From Plutella xylostella (Eukaryota; Arthropoda; Insecta; Lepidoptera; Plutellidae), in assembly GCF_932276165.1 (NCBI RefSeq), contig NC_063986.1, positions 2,244,501 to 2,308,500 on the forward strand: DNA of 64,000 nt, written 5' to 3'. Shown piece after piece: positions 47,501 to 58,325 of this stretch; the stretch's first letter is position 1; every line of letters begins with the position of its first letter. The notes under the pieces are model-generated. The model searched no databases. It had not been told where the DNA came from and was given only the letters and a program-made list of their open reading frames with translations. The position numbers and the translations under genes are program-made.

Positions 47501-48013
47501 TTTAACTAGTATTTACTAATTTTAAGTCCGGATTCGATTAATTAGAACTAAAAGATACTCAGTTGAGCGTCAAGGAGGCGTAGTACGTAAAGTGTCGCGT
47601 AAATTAGTGTTGTGCAAATCTGATCCTCATAATAATAACTTATCACTATGGCGTCATTCATTTCAATAATCAAACAATAATTAACAGAGCCGTATAAACG
47701 GTTGAAACATAATATAACCGAATCTAGTATGATATCTCTTTAAACTCTAAGCGTCAACAATAAGACTTGTACTTATTCTAGGTATCTGTCGATTCGAACG
47801 ACACAACACCCCCCGAACATTACCATATAAGGAAATGCGTCATCGAGTCCAACCCACTAGACGGCACTAGTGTGGCATTTCTACATCGCGGTATGGTTGT
47901 GTTTTCCAACCAGCGTATAGTCTTATTTTGCTTATAATAAAAATTTCGCCAATCTATACATAAATATTGTAATAATGTATAAGTCTGCTACGGACGGACT
48001 ATGTTCCGTTACA

Positions 48014-50162
48014 ACATACCTAAATAGGATTCAGCATTCCACACGCACTGACTTGCAAGAATTTATGATAAAGTGTACACCAAAATGTATCAAGTGCCTT
48101 ATAGAAAAAAAACATGACTAATTGACTATACAGTATTCACTTCAAATCTACCATAATAACCTAATATCTAGATAGTTTTTTGACTAATTACTCAATGAGA
48201 ACCACAAAAAATAATTACTAAGCCCATCGTGTCACGCCATTCCTCAATTATATTAGTCCACGTGAATTACTGAGCCTGTATAATACCTAGGTATAGGTAA
48301 GTAGGTTCAGGTCCACGTGATAAGCACTAAGGTTGAATTTTCATTGAGCGTTACAATGTTATTCGAAGAAGCCTCGGGGCATTCCCCATACTGTGTTCAA
48401 GGGAAAATGGTGTGTAAATGCTACTCCACTTTGAATGTTGACTGAGCTAACTTTGGTAATTGTTATACAGAATTTGAGTATTTCAGAATTCCGAGAATTG
48501 TTTGCATGCTCGCTCGAACAGGAAATGACTAGGTTGTTGCCAGGTTATTTTAATTAAAAAAGTATACCTACTGTAGTAACGTAAACTAGGTATTTTTAAG
48601 TCACAAATTCTGTTACATATTTGTGCTTGTTTATTTTTCATTATGATCACCATTCGTGCATTTTTCTCTTCGACCATTGTAGTCATATAATCATTACCTA
48701 TATATAACCTTTTTTAATTTGAAAAAGTTACACAAAATGAAACTGTACCTAATCTCACAACTCTACCAGGAACTCGCAAGTTATATTAAAGCGGAAACCA
48801 AAAGTTAACAAATGATCTACCCATACACACTCACGGTTTAATCCCTATCGGGGTAGGCGGCGGTACATTATTGCAAATTGTTTACGTATCAAATTACTAT
48901 TCCCGCCGGCGTCCGGAGAGTGTGCGACAAATTTTAATATTGACACGAGCGAAATTGCAATTGCAGTAATTGCACCCGAAGCGATGAAACACCATTTCAT
49001 TTAGTGAAAATCGAAACCAACTACCGAGATGCAGGGGGTCGATGCTCAAAATTATCCAATTAAGAGAACAATTTTGCTTCAGACTCGATGTTTCAGTGTT
49101 TTTCGTTTAGTACTTTTGCAGCGCAATCATTGTAGAGTTTTAGTACCGGTAACAATATTTATATTTGTATTGAAATAACTTCGTAATGTATTTAAAAGTA
49201 CAGGTGCAATGTTTGTACTTAAAATATTCAATTGTTGTGAACCTAATCGTAGTTCTTGAATCTTACTAAAAATATCGTAGGTAGGTAGAGTTTGTGCTGG
49301 CGTGGCCAATCTAGTTTTTTACTGTTTGTATGTAAGTACCTATAGTTTGAGTGAAACAAATAACGATACTTCAATTTATTCTTGTATTTAAATAGCTGTT
49401 TTGTGATTCTAGTATTTATATATTATATACTATACTCTAGGCCTCATCTCTATGGGAACCAAACGTCTGTGTTGGCAGTATCGGAACGTGACATGGAATA
49501 AAATCGCTTGTATTTGCTTTCTCTATGTATCAATTTACTCGGGTGATAGTTGATCCCTATCTTTATATCGTGATACAACCGATTTTATCGCATATTCTAC
49601 AGATAAATTTTTCGATTATTGTTAGTTTTTATTTGTAGAGATAATCTTATTTTACAAATGTGTACATACGGGTATAACGCTATTCAAAGTTGATTTGTGC
49701 ATATTTGTATGAATGATTTAATAGATAAAATATAGGACTTGGAGGCATTAAAAATAATAAATAAGTACTTCCTTTATTGCCGACTACGTCTGCATCAGCT
49801 AAATCGACTTTTCGACTTTTGGCTCTGAAATACTGACAGAGAAAATGTATAGGTACCCCAATATCTAGACTATACTAGAACTAGACCACTCCATGCGATC
49901 CCAAGTGTGTATTCTACTCTCACAAATGGCTCGTTTTTCTAGCGCAATCCCAAAGTTCTAGCTATATTTTAAACTTTACTGTTTGCACGAAACACAAATG
50001 AGAAAAAACTAGTTTCAAAACAGTTTTTTTAATTACCACGCTTTCCACGAAAGTTTCCATTTGAACGTTTGGAGTCGGAAGCTAAAATGAAATGGTCCAG
50101 ATTTATAAAATAAGGAAATATCAATGCCATTTACTAGTATAACACATACCTACAGTCCTACA
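48014..50162. other. Gene-free stretch
   Basis: AT-rich, with no recognised gene. The motif CACGGTTTAATCCCTATCGG near 48833 and a similar one near 26740 (CTCCCTTGCGGGGTAGGC) belong to an undefined lepidopteran repeat. Confidence 0.4.
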
Positions 50163-50171
50163 TGTTACAGC

Positions 50172-50805
50172 GGGTTCCGCTCATCTCGCATAATCTTTAT
50201 TGACCAAAACTCATTTCGCATAACTCGTATGGTCTAAACTTTTTTGGCCGAACCATCACTTTGCCAAGACTTATGTGGCATAAGGCTCGTTTCGTCTAAA
50301 ACTCTTTAGGCACAATCTTTAAACACCTAAGTTTCGTTTGCTCAAATTTATGTTCGTCTATACCTATGTATAATCTTGTTTCTCGTAATGTTATCTTAAT
50401 AAATAATAAACCCCTGAGATCGAAACCTAAAAATAGGTGCGACGACGAGCAAAGCGAGGAGGAGCGTGTTAGGTGCACATGTTCATCAAAACCAAAGCGG
50501 AGCGTTTTCCAAACAGCGGAAACAATACAAGGCACCAGTTTGCGCTATGTAGGGAGACGCTCCGTCAAAGTTAAAGCCAAACGAATATTATTACTTTGTA
50601 TAAACCTAATAAACCTATGCCGTAGCATTATTAGGCTATTCAAGATTTGGCCATACCATTATTAGGCTAAACAATGTTATGCGAAATAACTTTTTACTAA
50701 ACGAGATTTATGCCATACGATTTTCGGCGTAACGAGACTTTGACCAAACGTTACTATGCAATACGCGATTCGGCAAAAAAATCTTATGCCAAAAAAGGTA
50801 GAACC
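50172..50805 (-). mobile_element. Non-autonomous DNA element with 9-bp duplication, copy B
   Basis: A perfect 9-bp duplication TGTTACAGC (50163-50171, 50806-50814). Inverted orientation relative to copy A at 16802. Same ends (GGGTTCCGCTCATC; the right end in reverse is GGTTCTACCTTTTTT) and the same arrays of short phrases. It lacks about 100 bp of the centre of copy A. Confidence 0.8.
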
Positions 50806-51481
50806 TGTTACAGCGATTCGAGATGCTGAAAAATAAAAATATTTTAAGTATCTTCGTTTTTTAAATCCAGTAATATTAATTGATGATAGGTAGTTAATCT
50901 ATTCAAGATTATATGAACTACATTCTTGTAGATTCTGCAGAAACAATCCAACCCAACACTGTTTATTTAGACGAACTCTTAGTGCAAAATATCCCCCCAT
51001 CCTGTTTATGCCGCATCAACCAAAAGCTTTTTATATCCCCCCTATTTTTAAGCGCGCTACTCGCACTAAGCTAATAAAAAATGAAGTATATGAATTTTCT
51101 AAAGTCTAGTGGAGGGAATATAAAAGACCAAAAACGCTAGCAAAACGCGCAGCTATCTTTTGAGCTTTTATTTTTCTTCTTTGAAGTTTTTTCGCTGATT
51201 CTAGTCTTAAGACCCAATGAGATTATTATAAATAACACTTGATTTATTTTACAATCATTACTACTATATTTATAAATGAACTGGAAATTTTAATATGATT
51301 TAAATAAACTGATGCATTATGCCAGTAAACATGATATGAAACGTTACACATACTATAATGCATAAACTATATCCATCCAGACATAAAAGCCAGAAAACTC
51401 TATTATCATTTAGCACAACCTGCCTTTGTTCCCCAATTCTAAAGGTAACATTATCTGTATGAGCGGCGGTGTATTTTTATC

Positions 51482-51570
51482 TCTATCGTTAGTTGTGATT
51501 AACGATGTGGCCGCGGGCGGTGAAGGTTGGCTCGCTCGTGGCTCACTGGCTCTCGGCTAGCTCGGTGCCG
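51482..51570 (+). other. GC-rich island, possible first exon
   Basis: ATGTGGCCGCGGGCGGTGAA begins a 29-codon frame in an otherwise AT-rich area, preceded by a GCGGCGG motif. It could be the 5' exon or promoter of an unseen gene. No splice donor or domain decides this. Confidence 0.2.
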
Positions 51571-51653
51571 TCACTGGGGGTGGCTCTTCATTGACGAATA
51601 TGAAGCGGAGAGCTCTTCTACCGTACCACCACCATCTAATTAGCAATAATTAT

Positions 51654-51748
51654 TGACCATCCATAAGCAGGACTAGGCCTAAATCTTTCCTTCATTGGAA
51701 GGAGACCCGTGCCCCAGCAGTGGGAACGTAATTGGTCGTGATGATGAA
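51654..51748 (+). mobile_element. LINE 3' tail fragment (GATGAT-tailed family)
   Basis: GACTAGGCCTAAATCTTTCC, GGAGACCCGTGCCCCAGCAG, then GGTCGTGATGATGA: the sense orientation of the 3' end seen in reverse at 10.9, 18.4 and 25.0 kb. Confidence 0.65.
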
Positions 51749-51845
51749 GCAGCGTCGCTCACCTGCCAAACATCTGCCGTTGATACAAGTTACGTCAGAT
51801 TTGACCAGTGGGCAACGCTGTTTAAGGATAGTTAATTACTACTTA
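51749..51845 (+). repeat. Uninterrupted copy of the repeat split at 7.1 kb
   Basis: GCAGCGTCGCTCACCTG... continues without a break through TTTGACCAGTGGGCAACGCTG into GTTAATTACT. At 7.1 kb the same run is broken at the equivalent of GACCAGTGG by a LINE, so this copy works as an empty-site relative. Confidence 0.55.
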
Positions 51846-52288
51846 TCACAATTCTATATCGTTGCACGCTTCGTAACAGTGATTCTTAACCCTTTATAAT
51901 AATATTTTATTTCGGAAATCAAGAGTAGCCACTAGTATTTGAATGGTAGATCCGAATAAAAATTAAAATACCCTTTTTGTATAGATGCTTAGAATATATC
52001 TTAGATTTTTCTTCAGTACCTTTTCCAAAATAACAACTAAGGACACAACAGAAGAAAAGCATTTAGCAGTCTGTAGACAAAGTAACTCGATACTTCCGCT
52101 AAAACCCTCAAATCGCCGGAAACGCGTTCACAAAAGAACAATAATAATCAGGGTGGGTGAGGCTTTTACTTATATCGGGAATGTCAACAGCCTCACATTT
52201 TCTGTATCGTAAGAATTGTTAAGCTGCGGTCACAGCGGTCAGTCTTCCACACATGAATATCAATCATTTTCATGAACATTTTCAAAGT

Positions 52289-52312
52289 CACACACGTGTG
52301 TGTGTGTGTGTG
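52289..52312 (+). repeat. (CA/GT)n microsatellite
   Basis: CACACACGTGTGTGTGTGTG: a CA run inverts into a GT run, forming a short palindrome. Confidence 0.7.
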
Positions 52313-52772
52313 AAGTCAATTAAAATTATGTCTATAGAAAACAATAGAATATATTTTTATTGGTCACCATAAATCTGTACTGCTTTTTTTCCTTGGATCT
52401 CTTTCATCAAATAATTGTGAGGGCAAAATTGACTTAAAATATATCTCCCGTCTCCGTAGCACGGCAAGCAAGACGCACGTAACAAAACACGATTATAAAA
52501 AGTTTACATCACAAAGCGAAAGTAACATACGCGTTTTTTTTTTTCACAGGAGGAAAACGTTCTACAAAATTATATTTGCTTATACGTTTCTCCGTGTGAT
52601 CGCTCCCTAATATATGGAATATGGCGCGTCATTCATATTGTTAGACGATAAAGTTTTCTTTTGTAACTACTGTGGCTTTGAAACTTCAATGTCGACATGC
52701 CTTGTTTACACTTTGATGGCAACATTGGAGTGAATTACGACAGCACAAAACAGTGAAAATTATTTTTGGAAA

Positions 52773-52820
52773 CTAGCTGTTTCTCGCGAGCTCCGCTTCT
52801 GCTTCCGCTTAAACGGTAAT
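52773..52820 (-). mobile_element. Helitron-like 3' terminus
   Basis: CTAGCTGTTTCTCGCGAGCT, then CCGCTTCTGCTTCCGCTTAA is the reverse of the CTAG-ending Helitron end at 4150-4177. The rest of the element is not recognisable. Confidence 0.5.
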
Positions 52821-53246
52821 CCCGTAAAAGACTCCTACCCCTTCTATCTTTGACAGTGGTGGAGGCAGACAGAAGGACAAAAAAATTATCCTATATGCAA
52901 GAGTTCCGTTTTTACCTATTCATGTAAAACGAACTTTTACCGCGCAATGTAAATTAGCAGCATAATACATCCTCGTTTAAGGAAATCATCCGTACTCTCG
53001 AAAGGTCTCCAAGGACGGAAACTTATTACTCACGAAATCGTCGTGAGACGTGTGACCCGAAATTCTAAACAAGAGATAAATCTCGCCGGCACATCTGTAA
53101 CTGCTTCTTTGGGAGATATGTGTTTGGGTGCGGCGCGTTTACACTAAGCATGAACACAACTAACAGACATGTTGGTTTGTATCCTTCTTAGCTTTGCTTT
53201 TGCTACAAATTTTACATGCTCTGAAATTTTAAAGCAGTTAGTCTAT

Positions 53247-53448
53247 CTATCCAACGACGTTAGTCTTACTGCTATTGGAGGGTGGTCCAGCCTCCAGTAG
53301 CAGTAAGATGAACTGACGAGTATCGGAACTTATAAGTCATATATCTCTGAACGGACAACTGTGACAACAAAGCTGTCAAAGCAAAAGTTATTCCTATTGA
53401 CAAGACCTATCCAACGACGTTAGTCTTACTGCTATTGGAGGGTGGTCC
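53247..53448 (+). repeat. 42-bp direct repeat with an internal hairpin
   Basis: CTATCCAACGACGTTAGTCT... through GGTGGTCC occurs exactly at 53247-53288 and 53407-53448, 160 bp apart. In the first copy the sequence continues into CTCCAGTAGCAGTAAG, which pairs with CTTACTGCTATTGGAG (hairpin 53265-53307, one mismatch). The second copy lacks the second arm. Confidence 0.7.
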
Positions 53449-54560
53449 CAGCTCCCATATATTTTTGCCCATCCTCTTTTATTCGAATATTCTTAAAACA
53501 AAACTTTACTGTCTGAACCGAAAAAAAAACAGATAAGTAAAGAAAGAATTTTAGAATTTTATCACATAGGTTATACAATATACCTACATAATATAATAAT
53601 ATTATATGCCTTTAAATGTTTCCAAATAGCGGACTTTTGGTCTTATCTTTATGTATGAATAAGTATTTTAAATAAACATAAATACAAAAAACATCTCTAC
53701 ATGTAAACGTGGCCTAAATTTACTTTCGCACCTGCTAGTTTCGAGAGCGCATGTCAAATGTATGGAGAGTGAGGCCGAGCTCAAGGGAGCTTCAGCGTCT
53801 CTCGGGGATTCCGTGCTAGAGCCCTTGTCACGTAGAGGATGGCTATGTAAGTGCAGTTCGAATTGAACTGTATTAAGGCTCAAAATAAGGACGATTGTTT
53901 AATGTTGTTATACGTAACGGAAGGTATGGGAGAAATTATAAGATTATTTTATTTCCCACAAATAATACTTTTAATATATTTTACTGGAAAAAAAACTATT
54001 ATAATAACTTAATAATTATATCCGTAATGTACATATACCCCCAGAGAGAATAGAATAGATATCCGTAACAAGTAGTCATCACTGGTTATGTTACCTGACT
54101 AAATTAAGAAGTAGTCTGTGACTTACCTAATTCCCCGGAACTGAGTCACGGCACGCACGCTTTCGCTCAAAATAAGATAAAACAATATCATTCCATTTAT
54201 GTAAATCCTACGGAGACTGGTTTCTAATATCCGGCGAATAGCGAATATCCGTTGAATAAATAAACTCCAGGATGCCGTCTGTCATAAATCCTTGCCGTCT
54301 CCATTTTAATAGAAAAAAACGCTAACTTTCAATTTATTATTAAAAGATTTCAGCAAGAAAGATTAAGTAAGACTTATTGAATTGTTTTCGTATCTCCAGC
54401 AGACAGTTATTGTAAAATGCTTGTTTTGACTAGGAATTTTTCGGAGTTGTTTTCTTTATAACATTGTAACTTTCAGTGTAAGTATTTGTAAGATTGGCCA
54501 TGATTTCATAAAATAAATCTAAGTTTTCAACAAATATTTTTCTTTACAGTTGATGTAACT

Positions 54561-54645
54561 TTTTTTTTTTTTTAATCTTTATTTATTAAAGAGACTTAGG
54601 TCGCTTACAATAAACTCACAGAAAAATGTTATGTTTGTTGTTATT
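54561..54645 (-). mobile_element. Retroelement 3' end with poly(A)
   Basis: On the minus strand: GTAAGCGACCTAAGTCTCTT, TAATAAATAAAG, then about 12 A. A polyadenylation signal followed by an A tail marks a retrotransposed 3' end. The body is unrecognised. Confidence 0.45.
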
Positions 54646-55030
54646 ACATGCATAATGCTTGTTTAAACAGATAATTACACTTCGAAATCATGTTTACCAC
54701 CCGAATTAAATTTGTATCTCGAAAAATAATAAAGGTCAGTGCACACCACATCTCTCCAGCACATTAACCGACCACGGGAAAATGATAAATGCATCCAATA
54801 TGGCGGCACCTCCATAAGTTAGCCGTGTGCGCTTTGCCGCCATAACTCGCAATCGCCTCATATTGGGAGCACCGCAAACCCACTGCGGCATATTGGTAGC
54901 AGGCTAGTTTGCTCACCGGAAAATCGAATTAAAACTAGCTTTTTGTGGTGACTCTACAATGTATTTTTTCATTTACTTACGTAATTATTAAATTAAAAAA
55001 TTGGGGTGCAAGTTTGTAAGGTGCTTTATT

Positions 55031-55050
55031 ACATAATAATATTATTATGT
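55031..55050. repeat. Perfect 20-bp palindrome
   Basis: ACATAATAATATTATTATGT, 26 bp before the 24-bp hairpin at 55076. Confidence 0.6.
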
Positions 55051-55075
55051 ACAAGTAAGAGTTGTAAATAATTGT

Positions 55076-55128
55076 ATAAAAACATGGTAAGTCATTGACC
55101 AATAGTCAATGACTTACCATGTTTTTAT
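55076..55128. repeat. Perfect 24-bp hairpin
   Basis: Arms begin ATAAAAACATGGTAAGTCAT (55076-55099) and are matched exactly by 55105-55128, with loop CAATA. The pairing stops abruptly on both sides. Too short and too perfect for a normal microRNA precursor; more like a tiny palindromic insertion. Confidence 0.7.
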
Positions 55129-56449
55129 TTGAATTAAATGATAGAAAACATGTCATGATACTGGTAAAACTACATAGTTATATTCTACATAGATTTTATT
55201 TTTTATGTAAACTGATTTGAATAAAAATTGCGTGCCCTGCCTGAGGTCGATTTTTCAATAATCATTACAGCAAAGGAATCATTTTGATAGATTACATATT
55301 ACAGACCTTAGATCCTAGTAAAACTACTCATAATAGTTCTATTCAGTATGATATACACGATATTATCGTTACAAGGTACTGCTCGAATTGCAGAATCTGG
55401 TATCCAGCACTGGGTAGCGCTGAAATATGCATAGCTACTGTGGTTCCGCAGTCCCGCCTTGCCGTCCTGAGTTGGGGTGCACTTTGCACTTAGAATTGAA
55501 CTTTAGTACAGTATAGTCGGTCATTACATGACTATTTCATTCTCGGACTTGTAGTCCACGGACCACGGGATTGGGCACTATCATCAGAAACTGCGCAATT
55601 CTGCATTTTTTTTATATTTAATTTTTCAATATCTGTTTTCTTATCTATTCACTTTCAAAGTCATCATTATTGTATGTCCGTATTTATCCTCCGATAGATA
55701 TAGGCTTCGCTCAGAGAGCACAACAATCTCTCCACGGCCTCTCCTCATCCAGCTACTATCAAATGTAATAAAAGATTCCATCAAAATTAGTTCAGTCAAA
55801 GTGCATACTTTGTCGAATTTTATCCTCTGGAAGTTTATATTCAAATGACTTTACAATCCATCACAGATCAACAATACCCACATTCCAATACAGAGCAGAC
55901 AAGCCCATCCCACATACCTGGCGTGCCAACAGTTCACCCTTGCACGTAACCAACAGTAGTTCTGATATTCGCATAATGAAACAATAACATCTACTAAATA
56001 CTGGTGCTTCATAACACGCAATCTTGGGCCAATCTCCGACGTATCGTACTGGCTAGTGGAACTGCAGAAGTAGGATAGCTCCTAAATACACTTCTCCAAA
56101 ATTAATAATGCACATGCAGATCTTCACACCCGAATCATTAAATCGTAAGAGCCTTAAAAAAACACTTGCATTTTGCACCTTGTTCGAAAGAAATAAGAGT
56201 CAATATCATGTGTCACATCATCGAAAACAACCGATCTGTCAAAAATTTCTATGCGCATTATCAATTTTGGAGCACTGTACCTAAATTGAACCACAATTAA
56301 GATATTTTAGATGGGTAGGAGATATAACTGGATGAGAGTTATTGGTATGATAAAATCATGCTGTTCAGAAGCATCTACAGTCCAGTTAATTTCAGTGATT
56401 GTTACTGATCATTGAAGTTAATGAACACATGACACGGTCTCTTATCGGA
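55129..56449. other. Gene-free stretch
   Basis: No gene, RNA or bounded repeat recognised. Confidence 0.4.
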
Positions 56450-56660
56450 TGTGTCACCGATTGAAAGTGGTTGTTTTCAGGGCGCTTCTGTGCCTCGGAC
56501 GACACGTTAAGTTGTGGGTCCCGTTTGCTGTTTCAGCTGTAAATCCCAGTCAGGGCCTTCGGGCAGCTTGAAAACATCTGACAGTCGGGTTGACCACTTA
56601 CCCGACCACTCTCTCAGAACAAGCTTAAAATCCACCTCATAGCACAGGGGTTGACTGTAG
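56450..56660 (+). mobile_element. LINE 3' UTR fragment, sense orientation
   Basis: GGCGCTTCTGTGCCTCGGAC...GTTAAGTTGTGGGTCCCG...CAGTCAGGGCCTTCGGGC...GAAAACATCTGACAGTCGGG is a common lepidopteran LINE 3' UTR. Its last part matches 25076-25140 in reverse. Confidence 0.6.
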
Positions 56661-58090
56661 TGCCCTAGAGTGTTACATAAGTACTAAAAGTAATAGCACA
56701 ACTGAGTTACACAACCAAAATGTTACCTGAAAAATAGAGACCCTACTTCCACCTTTCACCTTAGCCGTATCGCTGAAATATGCATAGCCGTAATTTCACC
56801 AGCAAGCCCACACTCTGCACTTGATTCATGTTTCATTATTGTTTGACTTAATGGTACCACCTCTATGGAGGTTTCACACGACTCTCGGAATAGGCACCTA
56901 GGTGATTTCGGCTGCCAGAATAGCACCCTGTGTCGGTTAGGGTTGAAGGATGAAAATCTTGAAGCTTTCAACGGATTTTTTTAAATTTGTTGAGGTTTAT
57001 GTCTATTTTATATGACTTACTTCATTAATCAGTTGTTTCAAAGCCACGTTTTATATTTTTTACACGGAAATATAAATTCTTGAACCCCCTGATTGTTCCC
57101 TTTGGCTTTGGGCATTAAATCCACCTGATTAAGTATTAATTTTAATTGTAAATTGTGCATAAACGTATTAGGTAATACATAAAAACACAGTATGCCAGGA
57201 CTACTATATCCTGTACATACATTTTAGACTGACAATATTGTGTTTTTTTTATTATATTTATAATTTATTCAAGAAATACCTGTGGAAGCGTTCAAAAGAA
57301 AGCCTAATTTTTTGTAATCGCCAAGGGTTTTAAAATTGCAACACATATTTATATAGTCAGTTGTATCTCCATTCACTAATCATTATGCAGTAAGTTAGAC
57401 CGCTCACACGGCATAATTTGCCGGACATTTGGGCAACAGTCGGTAATACGTAGAGGCTTAGAGCACGGGCGTGGAAAATCGACGGGGTTAGTGTGGTGTC
57501 CTGTTTGAAGATAGTTTGGAGGTTAGCATTTTGAAAGGAAAACCTTTTAGTATCGGATGTTCTTGTGGTGAGGGTATTTATCAATTAAGATTGCTTATTA
57601 GTTTTCATTGTGAATGAATTAGTTGTGCTTTGGTCTATATTAAGGATTTAGACTTTCTTACAATATACCTACGTATTTAATAGGTAATTAAACAGTTAGA
57701 GATTATTGGCTGCTGATGATGATGGAAATAAGGAAGAATTCTGCGTTTTAACTTCCTGAAGTACTAAAGATACCATTCATGCACCAGCCAGATACTTATT
57801 ATTGCAATAGAGTATCTATAGGTACGTTTCTTTATTTTCATGCTACACTCACGACCGAGCAATGAAAAAGTTACAGTGACATTATAGAATGGCAATGAAA
57901 GGTGGAACGTTTTCATTACATCGTTAGTGTATTTTACTTCCTGAACTTTTACTAATCTTTCGTCTCCCCCACTTGTACCACACTCTATGTCAGCGTGCAC
58001 AGTGGACCACACGCGTGTGTCGCGTGCCCACAAATAGGCGTACGTATTCACATGCGAGCAAACTTGATTAAGGACTCTGAGGGTCACTCT
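56661..58090. other. Gene-free stretch with a short LINE tail
   Basis: GATTATTGGCTGCTGATGATG at about 57702 is the extreme 3' end of the GATGAT-tailed LINE family. Otherwise nothing recognised; the 75- and 127-codon frames are not convincing. Confidence 0.4.
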
Positions 58091-58091
58091 A

Positions 58092-58206
58092 CAGGGTGTT
58101 GCAAAAAGGATATACAAGGGGGTGACTCTGAGAGTCATTCTGAACAAGTTTCGTTCTACGAGTTTTGGAAAGTTTCGGCTTAGTATACCTTTTTCGCAAC
58201 ACCCTG
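58092..58206. mobile_element. CAGGGTG-family MITE, 115-bp copy
   Basis: TA on both sides (58090-58091, 58207-58208); ends CAGGGTGTTGCAAAAAGGAT and the reverse TTTTTCGCAACACCCTG. The centre is shorter and different from the 63.1-kb copy. Confidence 0.7.
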
Positions 58207-58209
58207 TAT

Positions 58210-58325
58210 ACCTATGAAGTAAAACGCTGCAACGCGATCCACGACTCTCCTTGTGACATGTGGATTGAACGACAGCTCTCGTTCGTTCGTTTGTCAGTAT
58301 AGAGTAACCTTCCTGAGTTTATCAG
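58210..58325 (+). repeat. Dispersed repeat related to 8.8 and 59.9 kb
   Basis: CCACGACTCTCCTTGTGACA...GATTGAACGACAGCTCTCGTTCG aligns with CCACGACTCAATCTCGTTG...GATTGGACGACAGCTATCGTTAG at 8850. Confidence 0.45.

Larger units (their letters stand above)
33078..48013 (-). mobile_element. 14.9-kb LARD-like element with 4.47-kb direct terminal repeats
   Basis: Two direct repeats of 4,470 bp (33078-37547 and 43544-48013) flank 5,996 bp. Each begins TGTAA and ends TTACA, the inverted TG..CA end of LTRs. On the minus strand the repeat is preceded by a purine-rich TTTAGGGGGTGGT, as expected of a polypurine tract, so I orient it minus. Against a textbook LTR element: no gag, protease, polymerase or integrase frame is present, no primer-binding site starting TGG is seen next to either repeat, and the flanks AAAT and ACAT are only an imperfect 4-bp duplication. 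A large retrotransposon derivative is the best fit. A segmental duplication or assembly artefact remains possible. Confidence 0.65.
43544..48013 (-). repeat. Terminal direct repeat, right copy
   Basis: Exact offset of +10,466 from the left copy. The match starts with the shared AAT before TGTAA and runs through TTACAAC; beyond that the two sequences differ at once. Confidence 0.8.

Noticed and set aside
33078..48013. Simple segmental duplication in tandem
   Set aside because: Not excluded, but TG..CA-type ends and the adjacent purine tract are better explained by an LTR element.
55076..55128. Candidate microRNA precursor
   Set aside because: The stem is only 24 bp, perfectly paired and with a 5-nt loop, unlike a precursor with a longer, bulged stem.
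57357..57584. 75-codon minus-strand frame with LPTVAQMSGKLCRVSGL
   Set aside because: No family recognised and no supporting signals; likely a non-coding repeat.
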